NCBI RefSeq assembly: GCF_000286075.1
Contig: NZ_AJTZ01000005.1
Span: forward strand, 744,001-808,000
DNA length: 64,000 nucleotides
Direction of reading: 5' to 3'
Source of the DNA: Streptococcus ratti FA-1 = DSM 20564
GTDB lineage: Bacteria > Bacillota > Bacilli > Lactobacillales > Streptococcaceae
A program made the position numbers and the translations under genes. Below are positions 38,320-48,019 of the stretch, in pieces (the first letter of the stretch is position 1; each line of letters opens with the position of its first letter). The notes below the pieces were generated by a model. The model worked only from the letters and a program-made list of their open reading frames with translations, made no database searches and had not been told where the DNA came from.

Positions 38320-39726
38320 TTACTTGATTAATTCATAGATGGCTTCGGCGTAAATAGCTGCTGCTTTATACAAATCTTCCACCTCAATAAATTCATTAGC
38401 CTGATGCATGGTGTCTGTTGAATGCGGGAACATTGCTCCAAAAGCAACGCCGCGTTTCAGCAGACGGCCAAAGGTACCGCCGCCGATAACCCACTCATGA
38501 CCTTTATCACCTGTATGCTTTTCATAGACAGCCAAAAGCGTTGACACCAACGGATCATCCATCGGTACATAATGGGGAGTGTGCTCGTGTTCAGACAGAG
38601 TGACTTCTTTAACGCCGCTTAACTGTTCCAGTTTTGTTTTTATGGTTTGTGAATCTATTCCTTGAGGATAGCGGAAATTAAGAGCGATGGTATTGTTCTC
38701 TGATTCTGCATCAAAATCAAAGACACCGGCATTCATGGACAAAGCTCCCATTTGTTTATCAACAAAGGCAACGCCTAATTTTTCGCCCGCATGATCGTTC
38801 AGCAATATCTTACCTGCTAAATCAAGGTAGGCTTTGGCATCGCCAGCAAAATCAAAGCGAGACAAAAAGAGAGCCAAATAAGTAGCGCCGTTGATACCAG
38901 CCTCTGGAGTAGAGCCGTGAGCGGACTTCCCATGAATCGTCAATTTAAAACGGCCCTCGTTTTCAGTCAGACTGGCTTTAAGATTGTGAGACTCAGCAAA
39001 AGTATCTAAAGACAGCTGCAGGTCTTCTGAGCTAATATTGCCGGTAAAGACAGCCACCGCTGACTCCGGAACCATATTCTCACGCAGACCGCCCTTGAAG
39101 GATTCAAGAGTGAAAGAACCGCCGTTTTTGCTGCCAAAATGCAAATATTCGGTGATGTTCCCCTTTTCACCATTGATGATAGGGAAATACGCATCCGGTG
39201 AAAAGCCAAAATCAGGATCGGGTACACCGACATGTTCAAAATAATAATCCATATCCGCCCAGCCAGACTCTTCGTCCGTACCGACAACAAAGCGCACCTT
39301 TTTAGAAACCGGCAGCCCCAATTCCTTGATAATCTTTAAACCATAGTAACAGGCAATTGTCGGTCCCTTATCATCACTGGCACCGCGCGCATAGAGCTTG
39401 CCTTTAATAATCTCAGGCAAATAAGGAGATGTTTTCCAGCCGCTGCCGGCAGGAACAACATCCAAATGAGCAAAGATGCCTAAAACTTCATCTCCCTGCC
39501 CATATTCAAAATGACCGGCGTAATTATTGACATTCTTAGTTTCGTAGCCGTCGCGCTCTGCCATTTTCAAAAAATGATCAAGAGCCTGAGCAGGACCCGG
39601 TCCGAATGGGTGTTTTGCATCAGCCTTGCTGTCATCTCGCTCAGAATTAATCTGTAAAATCCGAAAAAGATCAGCCAGAATATCTCCTCGGCGTTTATCT
39701 ACTTCCTTTTGAAAATCTACAAACAT
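38320..39726 (-). CDS. pepV: Dipeptidase PepV
   Basis: A 468-residue M20-family metallopeptidase that cleaves dipeptides in the cytoplasm. The zinc ligands lie in GIFAHLDVVPAG, ARGASDDKGP and VVGTDEESGW, with the lid-domain GKSAHGSTPEAG and a C-terminal GGGTFGRLLKRGVAFGAMFP. The start is ATG 39726. It is followed upstream by a nitroreductase gene 13 bases away. Confidence 0.96.
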   Translation of the reverse strand: MFVDFQKEVDKRRGDILADLFRILQINSERDDSKADAKHPFGPGPAQALDHFLKMAERDGYETKNVNNYAGHFEYGQGDEVLGIFAHLDVVPAGSGWKTSPYLPEIIKGKLYARGASDDKGPTIACYYGLKIIKELGLPVSKKVRFVVGTDEESGWADMDYYFEHVGVPDPDFGFSPDAYFPIINGEKGNITEYLHFGSKNGGSFTLESFKGGLRENMVPESAVAVFTGNISSEDLQLSLDTFAESHNLKASLTENEGRFKLTIHGKSAHGSTPEAGINGATYLALFLSRFDFAGDAKAYLDLAGKILLNDHAGEKLGVAFVDKQMGALSMNAGVFDFDAESENNTIALNFRYPQGIDSQTIKTKLEQLSGVKEVTLSEHEHTPHYVPMDDPLVSTLLAVYEKHTGDKGHEWVIGGGTFGRLLKRGVAFGAMFPHSTDTMHQANEFIEVEDLYKAAAIYAEAIYELIK

Positions 39727-39739
39727 CTTAACTTAACCC

Positions 39740-40342
39740 CTATCTTTCTTCAATAATTTCATCAACTGGCAAACGATAGCTTGGCTCTATCTTTTCGTCT
39801 GTATAGCCAACCGTAATCAAGAGTTCTGGACGAAAGCGCTCGTCAATATCTAAAACAGCATTAGTTTTAGTCTTATCAAAGCCAAGAATAATATTAGAGG
39901 AAATACCTTGGTCTGTTAAAGCTAAAACCAGATTCATGGCTACAAGACCTGCATTTAAAGCCAAGTATTCACCTTTAGTTTTTTCATCAAAAGTCGCAAA
40001 ACGAGCTGGCAAAGTTTCCATGAAATACCCAATCATATCATCAGGAAGATTCTTACTGCCAATTCGCGCAATTTTGCGAGCACGCTGAATCAAATCAGTA
40101 TCGGTAAATAAAGCAATGACATACTGTGCACCTTCAACCTGAGCTTTGTTTAAAGCAGGCAAATCTTCAGCCAAGGCAGCCTTTTTATCTTTAACAATGA
40201 CAAACTTCCAAGGCTGGATATTATGAGCGCTGGGAGCTAATTGGGCAATCTCAATCGCTGTTCTGATATCTTTAAAATCAACTGCCTTATCATTAAAGTG
40301 CTTCGTTGCATGGCGTTTTTTATTTAATTCTAAAAATTTCAT
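39740..40342 (-). CDS. Nitroreductase-family flavoprotein
   Basis: A 200-residue FMN oxidoreductase of the nitroreductase family. It has the N-terminal NKKRHATKHFNDKAVDF segment, the APSAHNIQPWKFVIV flavin-contact motif and a C-terminal GYTDEKIEPSYR. It reduces nitro compounds or quinones with NAD(P)H. The start is ATG 40342 after AAGGAATG. Pairing with pepV is probably only transcriptional. Confidence 0.92.
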   Translation of the reverse strand: MKFLELNKKRHATKHFNDKAVDFKDIRTAIEIAQLAPSAHNIQPWKFVIVKDKKAALAEDLPALNKAQVEGAQYVIALFTDTDLIQRARKIARIGSKNLPDDMIGYFMETLPARFATFDEKTKGEYLALNAGLVAMNLVLALTDQGISSNIILGFDKTKTNAVLDIDERFRPELLITVGYTDEKIEPSYRLPVDEIIEER

Positions 40343-40457
40343 ATATGGACATTCCTTCTAATAGGGTAATAGTTACTTTTATATTTTACCACTTTTTGAA
40401 ACGGTTTTCAGCTTTTTCAGTATCTTCTAAAAAATAAATAGGGAAACCTAGGGCAGT

Positions 40458-40486
40458 AAAAAAGCAGACTAGAAATCTGCTTTTTG
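40458..40486 (-). terminator. Terminator of the immunity-protein gene
   Basis: On the minus strand AAGCAGA-TTTCTAG-TCTGCTT followed by a T run, directly after the stop. Confidence 0.85.
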
Positions 40487-40488
40487 AT

Positions 40489-40815
40489 TTATAGCCAAGT
40501 GGCAGAGGCCGCAATAATGCCTTTGGCAATTTCATTGTTTCTCAATTCTGATCTCTCTAAATTGTTAAGAGAATCATAGAAAGCCTTAACAGGCAGCGAT
40601 AATTTCTTCTTTTCCTGAAAATATCTCAACGATAAGCGCTGTAAATCCCGACAGAGACGGTAAGATTGTCTTGAAAAATCACGTCCAGCCTCCACTTCTT
40701 TCTTGAAGATCAGCAGCAATTCGCGTTCTTCTGGAAAAATATCTGGATTCAGCAAAAGATTGTAGCAATCTGTCATGAGTTGCGTTTGCTTGGCGTCATC
40801 ATTTGTTTTCGTCAT
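40489..40815 (-). CDS. Bacteriocin immunity protein (enterocin A immunity type)
   Basis: A 108-residue helical, charged protein of the class IIa bacteriocin immunity family, seen in LLLNPDIFPEERELLLIFKK and the helix pair that follows. These cytoplasmic four-helix proteins protect cells from pediocin-like peptides. The ATG at 40815 follows GGGAGGG. No bacteriocin precursor with a double-glycine leader is found on either side, so it is an orphan immunity gene. Confidence 0.8.
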   Translation of the reverse strand: MTKTNDDAKQTQLMTDCYNLLLNPDIFPEERELLLIFKKEVEAGRDFSRQSYRLCRDLQRLSLRYFQEKKKLSLPVKAFYDSLNNLERSELRNNEIAKGIIAASATWL

Positions 40816-41027
40816 TCAATTCCCTCCCTGCACTGAGTCATCATTGTAAAAATAAGTGCTCTTTAAAATTATATTTTCAAAAACTGCCTTAGTTTATCAT
40901 AAAAACAAGAAAAAATATAATGAAAATTTTTCCAAAGTAAAACTCACACTTCTTCCTTTAATTGTTTGAAGTTTCTGTTCTCTGATTTACCCCAGCAGTC
41001 AGTCTCAGAATTTGCGGCCATACAAGA

Positions 41028-41726
41028 TTAATAGTCTGTGTTCAAAGGGTGGATTTGATAGCCTTGATCATCAAAATTTGCCGGGGCCAGCCAGTTGTCA
41101 AATTTAGCTTTCATGGCTTGGTATTCTTCTTCCAGCATGGAATACCAATTGGTATCGCGGCTGCGGTTTTTATAGACTGCTGCTCGCCGAAAGGTGCCTT
41201 CAAAAGTAAATCCCAGACGCTTAGCCGCCTGATTAGAAGGCGCATTAAGGCTGTCGCACTTCCATTCATAGCGGCGGTAATGCAGTTCGTCAAACACATA
41301 GCGCATGACCAAGTACTGGGCCTCAGTTGCCACTCGTGAGTGTTTTAGTTCCAGACCGTAAAGAACCCAGCCCATTTCCACTACACGGTTTTTGGGATCT
41401 ATTCGCATGAGAGAAAATGTTCCTATTACCTTGTGACTCTCCTTATCCAAGATGGCCAAGTAGTAAGGATCCTTGGAATCAGCCATCCCTTCAAAGTAAT
41501 CTCTAAAATCTTCTTTATTTTCAAAACGGTCAATCGACAGATAAGTCCATTGTTCTTTGGGACTGTCAGGACCATAAAAAGTATAAGCATCCTCAAAATG
41601 TCTGTCCACATTCAGAGGTTCAACAATGGTATAAATTCCTACGAGCTGTTCAATGTCTGGCAACTGACCGGGCACAAAATCAAGCACTGGTTCTCCAATT
41701 GGCTGATCAAAGTTATTTGTTGGCAT
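41028..41726 (-). CDS. GNAT-family N-acetyltransferase (RimJ/RimL-like)
   Basis: A 232-residue acetyltransferase. The core GTFSLMRIDPKNRVVEMGWV, ATEAQYLVMRYVFDEL and CDSLNAPSNQAAKRLGFTFE are typical of ribosomal-protein-type acetyltransferases. I used ATG 41726 (MPTNNFDQPIG) after AAGGAGA. Substrate unknown. Confidence 0.9.
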   Translation of the reverse strand: MPTNNFDQPIGEPVLDFVPGQLPDIEQLVGIYTIVEPLNVDRHFEDAYTFYGPDSPKEQWTYLSIDRFENKEDFRDYFEGMADSKDPYYLAILDKESHKVIGTFSLMRIDPKNRVVEMGWVLYGLELKHSRVATEAQYLVMRYVFDELHYRRYEWKCDSLNAPSNQAAKRLGFTFEGTFRRAAVYKNRSRDTNWYSMLEEEYQAMKAKFDNWLAPANFDDQGYQIHPLNTDY

Positions 41727-41849
41727 AACTGTCTCCTTATTTACCCTCAAGGGTTTTGCCTTTTCTCTTCTACATTAACTCTGTGTAGTCGCATATCCTC
41801 AGCAGTTTCTAAAGGAAAACAAGGCTTCAATTTTTCGCAAGCCCTGCCC

Positions 41850-43628
41850 TTAATCTTTTTCCTGCAGCTTCTCCTGCACATTTTCTGCGACCTTTTGTGG
41901 GATTCCCAGAGCAATTATCTCATCCGTGCTGGCCGCTTTAATCTTGGGCAGACTCTTAAAATGCTTCATAAGCAGCTGCTTGCGCTTTGGTCCAAGTCCT
42001 GCGATGCCATCTAGTTTGGAAGAGAAGGAATTTTTACCGCGCAGCTGGCGATGGAAGGTAATGGCAAAGCGGTGCACTTCATCTTGGATGCGCTGCAGGA
42101 GAAAGAACTCTTCTGAATTTCTAGGCAGTTCGACCACTGCCAGCGGATCGCCAAAGAGCAGTTCATGGGTCTGGTGCTTGTCATTTTTCTGCAAACCAGC
42201 GATAGGAATATTAAGTCCCAATTTATTTTCAATGACATCACGCGCCACATTGACCTGACCTTGGCCCCCATCAATGATAATAAGGTCTGGCGGTGTCAGA
42301 CCATCTCGCATGACGCGGCTGTATCTGCGGTAAATAACCTCGCGCATGCTGGCATAATCATCCGGACCAGTAACGGTTTTGATTTTATATTTGCGGTATT
42401 CTTTTTTACTGGGCTTGCCATTTTCAAAAACGACCATAGCCGCAACCGAACTGGTTCCTTGGATATTGGAGTTATCAAAAGCTTCAATGCGCACCGGCTT
42501 AGGGATGTTAAGTAACTCTCCAATATTTTCAATAGCACCCTGTGTTTTTTTCAAATCCCTTTCCAGCAGGTCAAATTTTTGCTGCAGGCTGACGCGGGCA
42601 TTTTTCGTCGCTAAATTAACCAACTGCTTCTTCTCACCGCGCTGCGGTTTGATAATCTTAGTATTGACCAGAGCCTTGACCAATTCTTCGTCAATATCCT
42701 TAGGAATAAAAATCTCTTTGGGAATAAAGTGACGTTTATCTTGATAGAACTGCCCCAAATAGGTCAGAAAATCTTCTTCGGGCTCGTTGTAATAAGGAAA
42801 CATATTGACATCGCGCTGGATGAGCTTGCCTTGCCGGACAAAAAAGACCTGCACGCACATCCAGCCCTTTTCCACGTAATAACCAAAAATGTCCCGGTCA
42901 ATCAAATCCTGAGCCATTACCCGCTGCTTGGTTCTGAGAACACCGATCGCACTGATCAAATCGCGGTACTCCGCAGCCCGTTCAAATTCCATATTTTCAG
43001 CCATGGTCTGCATTTTTTCCTTGAGCCCATTGACAATCTTATCGTCATAGCCATTTAAAAAATTGCTGACATCGTCTATCATCTTATCGTAATAGGCCTG
43101 GTCAGTATGGCAAATGGTGTGAGCGGAACACTGGCCGATGTGATAGTAAAAGCAAACCTTTTCCGGAGGATTGGTACATTTCTTAAAGGGGAAAATCCTG
43201 TCCAGCAGCTTTTTAATTTCATTAGCAGCCCCGACATCAGGATAGGGACCAAAGTAATGCCCCTTATCTTTTTTGACCTGACGCGTAATCAACAGGCGAG
43301 GGTATCTTTCATTGGTAATCTTAATAAATGGATAAGACTTGTCATCTCTGAGTCTGATATTGTATTTGGGGTGGTTTTCCTGAATGAGATTAATTTCTAA
43401 AAGAAGGGCCTCAATATTGGAACCCGTCACAATGTATTCAAAATCTTCGATTTCTGACACCAGCATCTCTGTCTTAGTGTCATGGCTGCCGTGAAAATAG
43501 CTGCGCACACGATTCTTTAAATTTTTAGCCTTCCCCACATAAATAATCGTTCCCTTTTTATCCTTGTGAAGATAGCAGCCGGGACTGTCCGGCAAAAGTT
43601 CTAATTTATGCTGTATCAATTGATTCAT
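41850..43628 (-). CDS. uvrC: Excinuclease ABC subunit C
   Basis: UvrC makes both incisions in nucleotide-excision repair. The 592-residue protein has the GIY-YIG nuclease domain ([20 protein letters not shown]), the UVR motif around [17 protein letters not shown] and the RNase H-like domain with [11 protein letters not shown] and [14 protein letters not shown]-terminal HhH motifs ([16 protein letters not shown]) complete it. The ATG at 43628 begins six bases after a -10 box and has no ribosome site. Confidence 0.96.
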   Translation of the reverse strand: MNQLIQHKLELLPDSPGCYLHKDKKGTIIYVGKAKNLKNRVRSYFHGSHDTKTEMLVSEIEDFEYIVTGSNIEALLLEINLIQENHPKYNIRLRDDKSYPFIKITNERYPRLLITRQVKKDKGHYFGPYPDVGAANEIKKLLDRIFPFKKCTNPPEKVCFYYHIGQCSAHTICHTDQAYYDKMIDDVSNFLNGYDDKIVNGLKEKMQTMAENMEFERAAEYRDLISAIGVLRTKQRVMAQDLIDRDIFGYYVEKGWMCVQVFFVRQGKLIQRDVNMFPYYNEPEEDFLTYLGQFYQDKRHFIPKEIFIPKDIDEELVKALVNTKIIKPQRGEKKQLVNLATKNARVSLQQKFDLLERDLKKTQGAIENIGELLNIPKPVRIEAFDNSNIQGTSSVAAMVVFENGKPSKKEYRKYKIKTVTGPDDYASMREVIYRRYSRVMRDGLTPPDLIIIDGGQGQVNVARDVIENKLGLNIPIAGLQKNDKHQTHELLFGDPLAVVELPRNSEEFFLLQRIQDEVHRFAITFHRQLRGKNSFSSKLDGIAGLGPKRKQLLMKHFKSLPKIKAASTDEIIALGIPQKVAENVQEKLQEKD

Positions 43629-43634
43629 AATGTT

Positions 43635-43643
43635 ATTATAACA
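43635..43643 (-). promoter_or_regulatory. Extended -10 promoter of uvrC, probably leaderless transcript
   Basis: TGTTATAAT on the minus strand (complement of 43635-43643), with the -10 hexamer ending six bases before the uvrC ATG. Confidence 0.65.
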
Positions 43644-43701
43644 AAAACAAGGCAGGTTTTCTGACTTTTGTCACAGTTGATTTTGCTTTTCTTTCCAGTA
43701 A

Positions 43702-44037
43702 CTTTCTAACACTGCCTTCTATTCACGAACTTTTAGGCAAACCTTAACACCTCGTGAGATTGTCGATAAAACTTTAGCTTTCTCTGATGAACTTCGCTTT
43801 TATTATGAGCTTTACCCACTACTGCTCTTCCATTTTCAAGAAAAACGAGCCACTCAATTTTTTAGACTGATTGAAGACCATTTGAACGGTGTCAATCAGC
43901 ACTTGTCAACAGTCTTCAAAATCTTTCTCAAATACAAAGCTTTTGGTTTTCGAAACTTCAAAAACTTTAAAACTAAAATTCTCATCGCTTTGAACATGCA
44001 AAGAGAGAGAACCAATCTGATTCTCTCTCTTTGCTAA
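43702..44037 (+). pseudogene. ISL3-family transposase remnant (C-terminal part)
   Basis: An open stretch without a start encodes about 111 residues matching the C-terminus of ISL3-type transposases: FRQTLTPREIVDKTLAFSDE, FHFQEKRATQFF and AFGFRNFKNFKTKILIALNM. Between VFKIFLK and YKAFGF about 30 residues that family members have are missing, so there is an internal deletion as well as loss of the N-terminus. The bases just after the stop (TCATCCACTACAGTTGACAA) resemble the usual 3' flank of such transposases. It marks the left border of the accessory island. Confidence 0.8.
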
Positions 44038-44216
44038 TTATAAGTCATCCACTACAGTTGACAAAGAGCCCCCATCTTAAGCTCGTTTTTTTAGGCTTAC
44101 ACTGCTGCCAGAGATTGCTCAAAAGCAGCAAATCTTATCTTTATTTCCCTTTTCTTGACAAGTCTGGTACTGTTGATTCGTCTGCCTGAAAGTGCAGCAC
44201 TTGCCCTTTAGAACAA

Positions 44217-44450
44217 TCACAAATTGTGCTTAGCCATGCGCTCTTTAAAAATATCATTGACAATTAAGCTCAGACTTTCTTTAGCCTCGGGACTCAAATC
44301 GCCCTCTTTTTGCGCTTCCGCATAAGCTTCGGGAAACTCACGCGCAATCAACTTGCAGGTTGCTTTAGTCGCATGCCCGCGTACTAACAGCGGAATACGC
44401 TCCATATATTCAGGCTTAACCAAAGCTATGATTTTCTCATCAGCGTTCAT
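44217..44450 (-). CDS. Small conserved-looking hypothetical protein
   Basis: A 77-residue soluble protein, MNADEKIIALVKPEYMERIP onward, ending RMAKHNL. It is helical and acidic in the middle (EAYAEAQKEGDLSPEAKESL). No motif recognised. A good promoter and AAGGAGTG site precede the ATG at 44450, so it is likely a real gene. Confidence 0.65.
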   Translation of the reverse strand: MNADEKIIALVKPEYMERIPLLVRGHATKATCKLIAREFPEAYAEAQKEGDLSPEAKESLSLIVNDIFKERMAKHNL

Positions 44451-44475
44451 CTACTCTCACTCCTTTACCCTAAAT

Positions 44476-44504
44476 ACTATACTCCTTTTTTAGGGAGATG
44501 TAAA
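44476..44504 (-). promoter_or_regulatory. Promoter of the 77-residue protein gene
   Basis: TTTACA (complement of 44499-44504), a 17-base spacer and TATAGT (complement of 44476-44481). CCCTAAA/TTTAGGG arms overlap this region. Confidence 0.6.
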
Positions 44505-44524
44505 TTCCTAAACATGCCTCTGTT

Positions 44525-45314
44525 TTAGTATCTAATAATTTCTTTTTTAACTGTTTTTAAAATATCATCAGAAATATCAGCTATATTCAAGAGAAAAACT
44601 TTATTCTGTCTTGGGTTGTAGACCCCCAGCTTCGTTATTGATTGAAATTCAGGATGAACGGATTGTATTCCCATGAGATAATAGATTAATAGTTGAAGGG
44701 TATGGTCTGTTAGTAGGCTTGGTTTTAGAAACTTTAAAATCCCACAATGTATCTGCTGTCAAAAAATCACCATCACCAGCAGTAATGGTGTCTGTGTAAC
44801 CACCTTCTAATGTAAAACCATCTTTTACAATCGGACCGTATTGTGTAAAGAAAGCCAGACTTCGTTCTACCATAATACGAATATTCAAAATCGTTGCCTC
44901 ATCTGGAATGATATCTTCAACAGGCTTATACCCTGATCGACCTGCTCTAAAAATAACATCGAAGCCAGCTAACTGACAAGCACTAATAATAGAGGTATCG
45001 TCAAGACCAGTAATTTTAGAAAGCAAATCAGAACTAGCTTCCGATTTCTCTATCATAAGAGCTCCGTACAAGGAAATCTTGAAAGCTTCTTCTAGCGACG
45101 CACCATTCATGAACCGTGTCAGATAGTCCACACAAAGTCCCACAAGCGAAGGGTGAATATTCTCCTCCCTACTAAGTTCCTTACCATCTATCAACTCATC
45201 GACTGAAAATAACTTAGGTGGTAAGTAGCTACCATAGGGCTGTTTGACTTGTTTAATACGCTGAGTAACTGATACGTTCCTGTCTTTATTTTTGTGAATA
45301 ATTAAAAAAGACAT
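44525..45314 (-). pseudogene. PD-(D/E)XK-nuclease-like protein gene, frameshifted
   Basis: The ATG at 45314 opens a 221-codon frame that ends at 44649, but the family-like sequence continues in the next frame to a stop at 44525. Residues 181-197 read DGDFLTADTLWDFKVSK, which resembles the D...D/E-x-K metal site of PD-(D/E)XK nucleases (Asp183, Asp192, Lys194). After KPTNR the frame is lost. Removing one G at 44704/44705 restores HTLQLLIYYLMGIQSVHPEF and a C-terminus with KLGVYNPRQNKVFLLNI and KKEIIRY. The corrected product would be about 262 residues. It is the last gene of the island operon. The nuclease assignment is inference from the motif. Confidence 0.7.
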
Positions 45315-45328
45315 GGGAAAAATAACAA

Positions 45329-46369
45329 TTATTTGAAAAAGTTATAATACCTGTTCAAGTCGTTATCCACTTCTAACACTTTAAGTGTTGTAGTATCACC
45401 AAAGTTTCCTGCAAAGCTATGCGACAAGGAGACAGTAAACGCTAAACAATTCACAATTGAATCTGCACTACTACTTCTCTGAAAATTTACTAAGCATAAA
45501 TTAGCGATTTCAGGTTCTCCTTTATCATCACTAGGTATTTTACTGAATTCATATCTTTTATATAAATGATTTTGGCTTGGTCCTTTAATAGATATTATGT
45601 TATCGTTCGTCAATAGGGCTAACCTTCCTCCTCCTAAAACAGAATACAAAGTATTAAGTGTTATTTGTATAATATCCCTGAGGACGTATAAAGAGAAAAA
45701 GAAATACTCTAACTGTTCTTCGAAAGATAATGAACCATGTATTTTATGCTTACTTATGTTTAATAAGCTTGGAGGAACCTCTTCATAGCCATATTGACTT
45801 TCGTCTCTGCTAAATATTGTAAAAATTTCTAACATATTATTTAGCTGAATCTTATTTAAAATATCACTACTAATCTGTTTTTGTTGCTCTCTAAGAGAGT
45901 TTACTAAATGCAACTTTTTAAAACTCTGAGAAAGTTTGGAGAGATCTATATTTTCTATGTTCTCCATTGGGATATTTTCATAAAAATCATTACCGATTTT
46001 CCTTAATTTGGTATATGGATTTAAAGACTCTTTTATTGGGGTAGGCAAAAAATCTAATTCATTAATCAACAAATTACATACCTTCAATAAAAATTCATTT
46101 CCATATTTGCATATCTTTAGCTCTTCTTCACTTAAAAGTGGCATTTTTGAAATTATGCCATTATTATTTTTTTCGTTTGATTCACTAATACCCAGTAATA
46201 CGCCGTAAAAATGATTTTGTCTATCATTTGTCATTGAAAGCCATATTGATTTAGCTAATTGGCCGTCTGAATTATTTAAGTTCGATCTCATATTTTTAAT
46301 TTTATTAGCTAGATCTGAGCGCTCTAAAACCTTGCATAATGCAAATAAATTTGATTTATATGTACTCAT
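45329..46369 (-). CDS. Unrecognised island protein
   Basis: A 346-residue protein with no domain I recognise. It is mostly helical and charged, with a central helix pair around FKKLHLVNSLREQQKQISSD and a hydrophobic stretch FFFSLYVLRDIIQITLNTLY that could be buried or membrane-associated. The ATG at 46369 begins one base after the YaaC-like stop and the next gene starts 14 bases after its own stop, so the three form one operon. Base composition is A+T rich like the rest of the island. Confidence 0.7.
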   Translation of the reverse strand: MSTYKSNLFALCKVLERSDLANKIKNMRSNLNNSDGQLAKSIWLSMTNDRQNHFYGVLLGISESNEKNNNGIISKMPLLSEEELKICKYGNEFLLKVCNLLINELDFLPTPIKESLNPYTKLRKIGNDFYENIPMENIENIDLSKLSQSFKKLHLVNSLREQQKQISSDILNKIQLNNMLEIFTIFSRDESQYGYEEVPPSLLNISKHKIHGSLSFEEQLEYFFFSLYVLRDIIQITLNTLYSVLGGGRLALLTNDNIISIKGPSQNHLYKRYEFSKIPSDDKGEPEIANLCLVNFQRSSSADSIVNCLAFTVSLSHSFAGNFGDTTTLKVLEVDNDLNRYYNFFK

Positions 46370-46370
46370 T

Positions 46371-47432
46371 TTATCTCTCCAATTTGTTGATTATATACTT
46401 TATTTTCTGCTCCAATTCTTTCTCTGATAATTGATTTCTAAAATCTTCGGTTGGTATTATCTGATTAGTAAATTTGTGCTTTTTACCTTCAACAATATCT
46501 AAGATATAATTTGGAAAATACCTCCTCATCATATTTAAAAACTTTTCAATAAAATTAACTAAACCATCTCTGTTATTTTTTATAAAAGAATTCCACACCT
46601 CTGTATGATATCTGCTTACTGTTGCTAATACATACAATGCCATAACTCCTAAGAACATTGGATTAATAGTGGGAGTATTCGCAAGTTCCAACTGGAGATA
46701 ATACTCCCCTAGAAAAGATTTTTTTATATTATTTTCTTTACCTAATTTGAGATAAAAGATATATTCGTCATTGCTATTTTTTTGATATTGTAAAAATGTA
46801 CGCTTAAAACTTTCTGAGTTAACAATATTGTTAATGGAACTAGACTGGGTTATGTCTAATTTAGATACATAAACAGTAAAGTCCTCAGATATGCGTTCAA
46901 TTAATGGTAATACATGACCTGTCTCTTTTTTAGTTATATCAACATACTCTCTATAAAGTTCCGGTATAGATGAAAGAATATCCCCGAGTTTTAATTGAAA
47001 TTTTTGATTAATTTGTGTTTCAGATAAACTGTTAGTATACTCTTTTAAGCCCGCACCTCTGTTATTATATACTTGAATTTCAATATCTAATAAGTTTTTA
47101 TCATCTAATGTGGACTTTATTAGACTGAGTCCATGTCCTGTAATTTCAACAACTCTCCCTTCTTTCAAACAGGTCGCTGCGTAAAGCAAATTGATTGTCC
47201 CATAATATAAAAGCAGAGGAGAAGTCTGTAAAGTTACAACCTTACTGGCTTCAAAGTATTCAAATGCTTGAACTAAAGAGCCTGAAATAGTATCCAACAT
47301 CTTTTGCTCAAAATCAGTACCTCTCTTAGAAAAAAATTCTTCTAAATATCCATTATAAGAATAATTTTTTAAACTATTCCAAATATCAGATTCTGGCTCT
47401 TCTGAGAAAAATATTTGTTCATGATTATCCAA
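46371..47432 (-). CDS. YaaC-like protein
   Basis: A 353-residue protein resembling the YaaC family (Bacillus). Recognisable segments are SPLLLYYGTINLLYAATCLK, the following ITGHGLS, and near the C-terminus YVLATVSRYHTEVWNSFI. Function of the family is unknown; it occurs in variable genome regions. The start is probably TTG at 47432, after TGAGGTAC. It lies directly downstream of the broken hsdS fragment and upstream of the unrecognised protein. Confidence 0.7.
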   Translation of the reverse strand: MDNHEQIFFSEEPESDIWNSLKNYSYNGYLEEFFSKRGTDFEQKMLDTISGSLVQAFEYFEASKVVTLQTSPLLLYYGTINLLYAATCLKEGRVVEITGHGLSLIKSTLDDKNLLDIEIQVYNNRGAGLKEYTNSLSETQINQKFQLKLGDILSSIPELYREYVDITKKETGHVLPLIERISEDFTVYVSKLDITQSSSINNIVNSESFKRTFLQYQKNSNDEYIFYLKLGKENNIKKSFLGEYYLQLELANTPTINPMFLGVMALYVLATVSRYHTEVWNSFIKNNRDGLVNFIEKFLNMMRRYFPNYILDIVEGKKHKFTNQIIPTEDFRNQLSEKELEQKIKYIINKLER

Positions 47433-47461
47433 TTATTTGTACCTCAATCTAATTTTTAACA

Positions 47462-48019
47462 CTAAATAAACATCTCCTGTAATAGTTTTTTCTTCAAAAT
47501 TTCTAGTTGGCCAATTTTTTCTTGATATGATGACATTAAACTATCAATGCTTGAAAAGAATTTACCGATAGCTTCTTGTTCTTCATCGGTAGGAAATATA
47601 AATCTCATTTTTTTAAAATCACCAGTTGTAAATTGATTGATTGTTGCACCTAGATTTTTATGAATCTCTCTTTTAAAATTAGCGTGATCTAAAGTGGCAC
47701 TAATAAAATTATAATTTTTGGCTCTTATTCCCGTCATAAAAGCGCCAATTACCGTATTAGGTAAATTACTCTTGATAAGTGCATGCTTTTCAATTAAATT
47801 TCTAGAGCTGTTTCTCACAACCACTATGATATCTCCTACTTGTACTTCTTCTGATTTTGCAACTTCTGTATTTACAAATAAATTATCATTAAAAGTTAAT
47901 CAATTTGCTTGTATATTTGAAGATCTTAATACAAGCGTACCACCATTTGAAATATCATCAGGCGTATAGGTTAAACCTGAGTAAAACTTGACGACTTCTC
48001 CCAATTTCTTCTCTTCCAT
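47462..48019 (-). pseudogene. Type I restriction specificity subunit (HsdS), half-gene with in-frame stop
   Basis: From an ATG at 48019 the frame reads MEEKKLGEVVKFYSGLTYTP, a standard HsdS target-recognition-domain start, but hits a TGA at 47900-47902 after 39 codons. The same frame then continues to 47462 with LGATINQFTTGDFKKMRFIF, PTDEEQEAIGKFFSSIDSL and the coiled-coil end LEILKKKLLQEMFI. Only the second half of a normal two-domain HsdS is present, and no hsdM or hsdR lies nearby. It is therefore dead as a restriction subunit. A downstream GTG at 47824 could start a 120-residue fragment. Confidence 0.85.

Noticed and set aside
42165-42515. Several 100-residue frames opposite uvrC
   Set aside because: All are antisense to a well-supported gene and lack start signals.
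43629-44216. Complete insertion sequence
   Set aside because: Only a truncated transposase C-terminus is present; no N-terminus and no pair of terminal inverted repeats was found.
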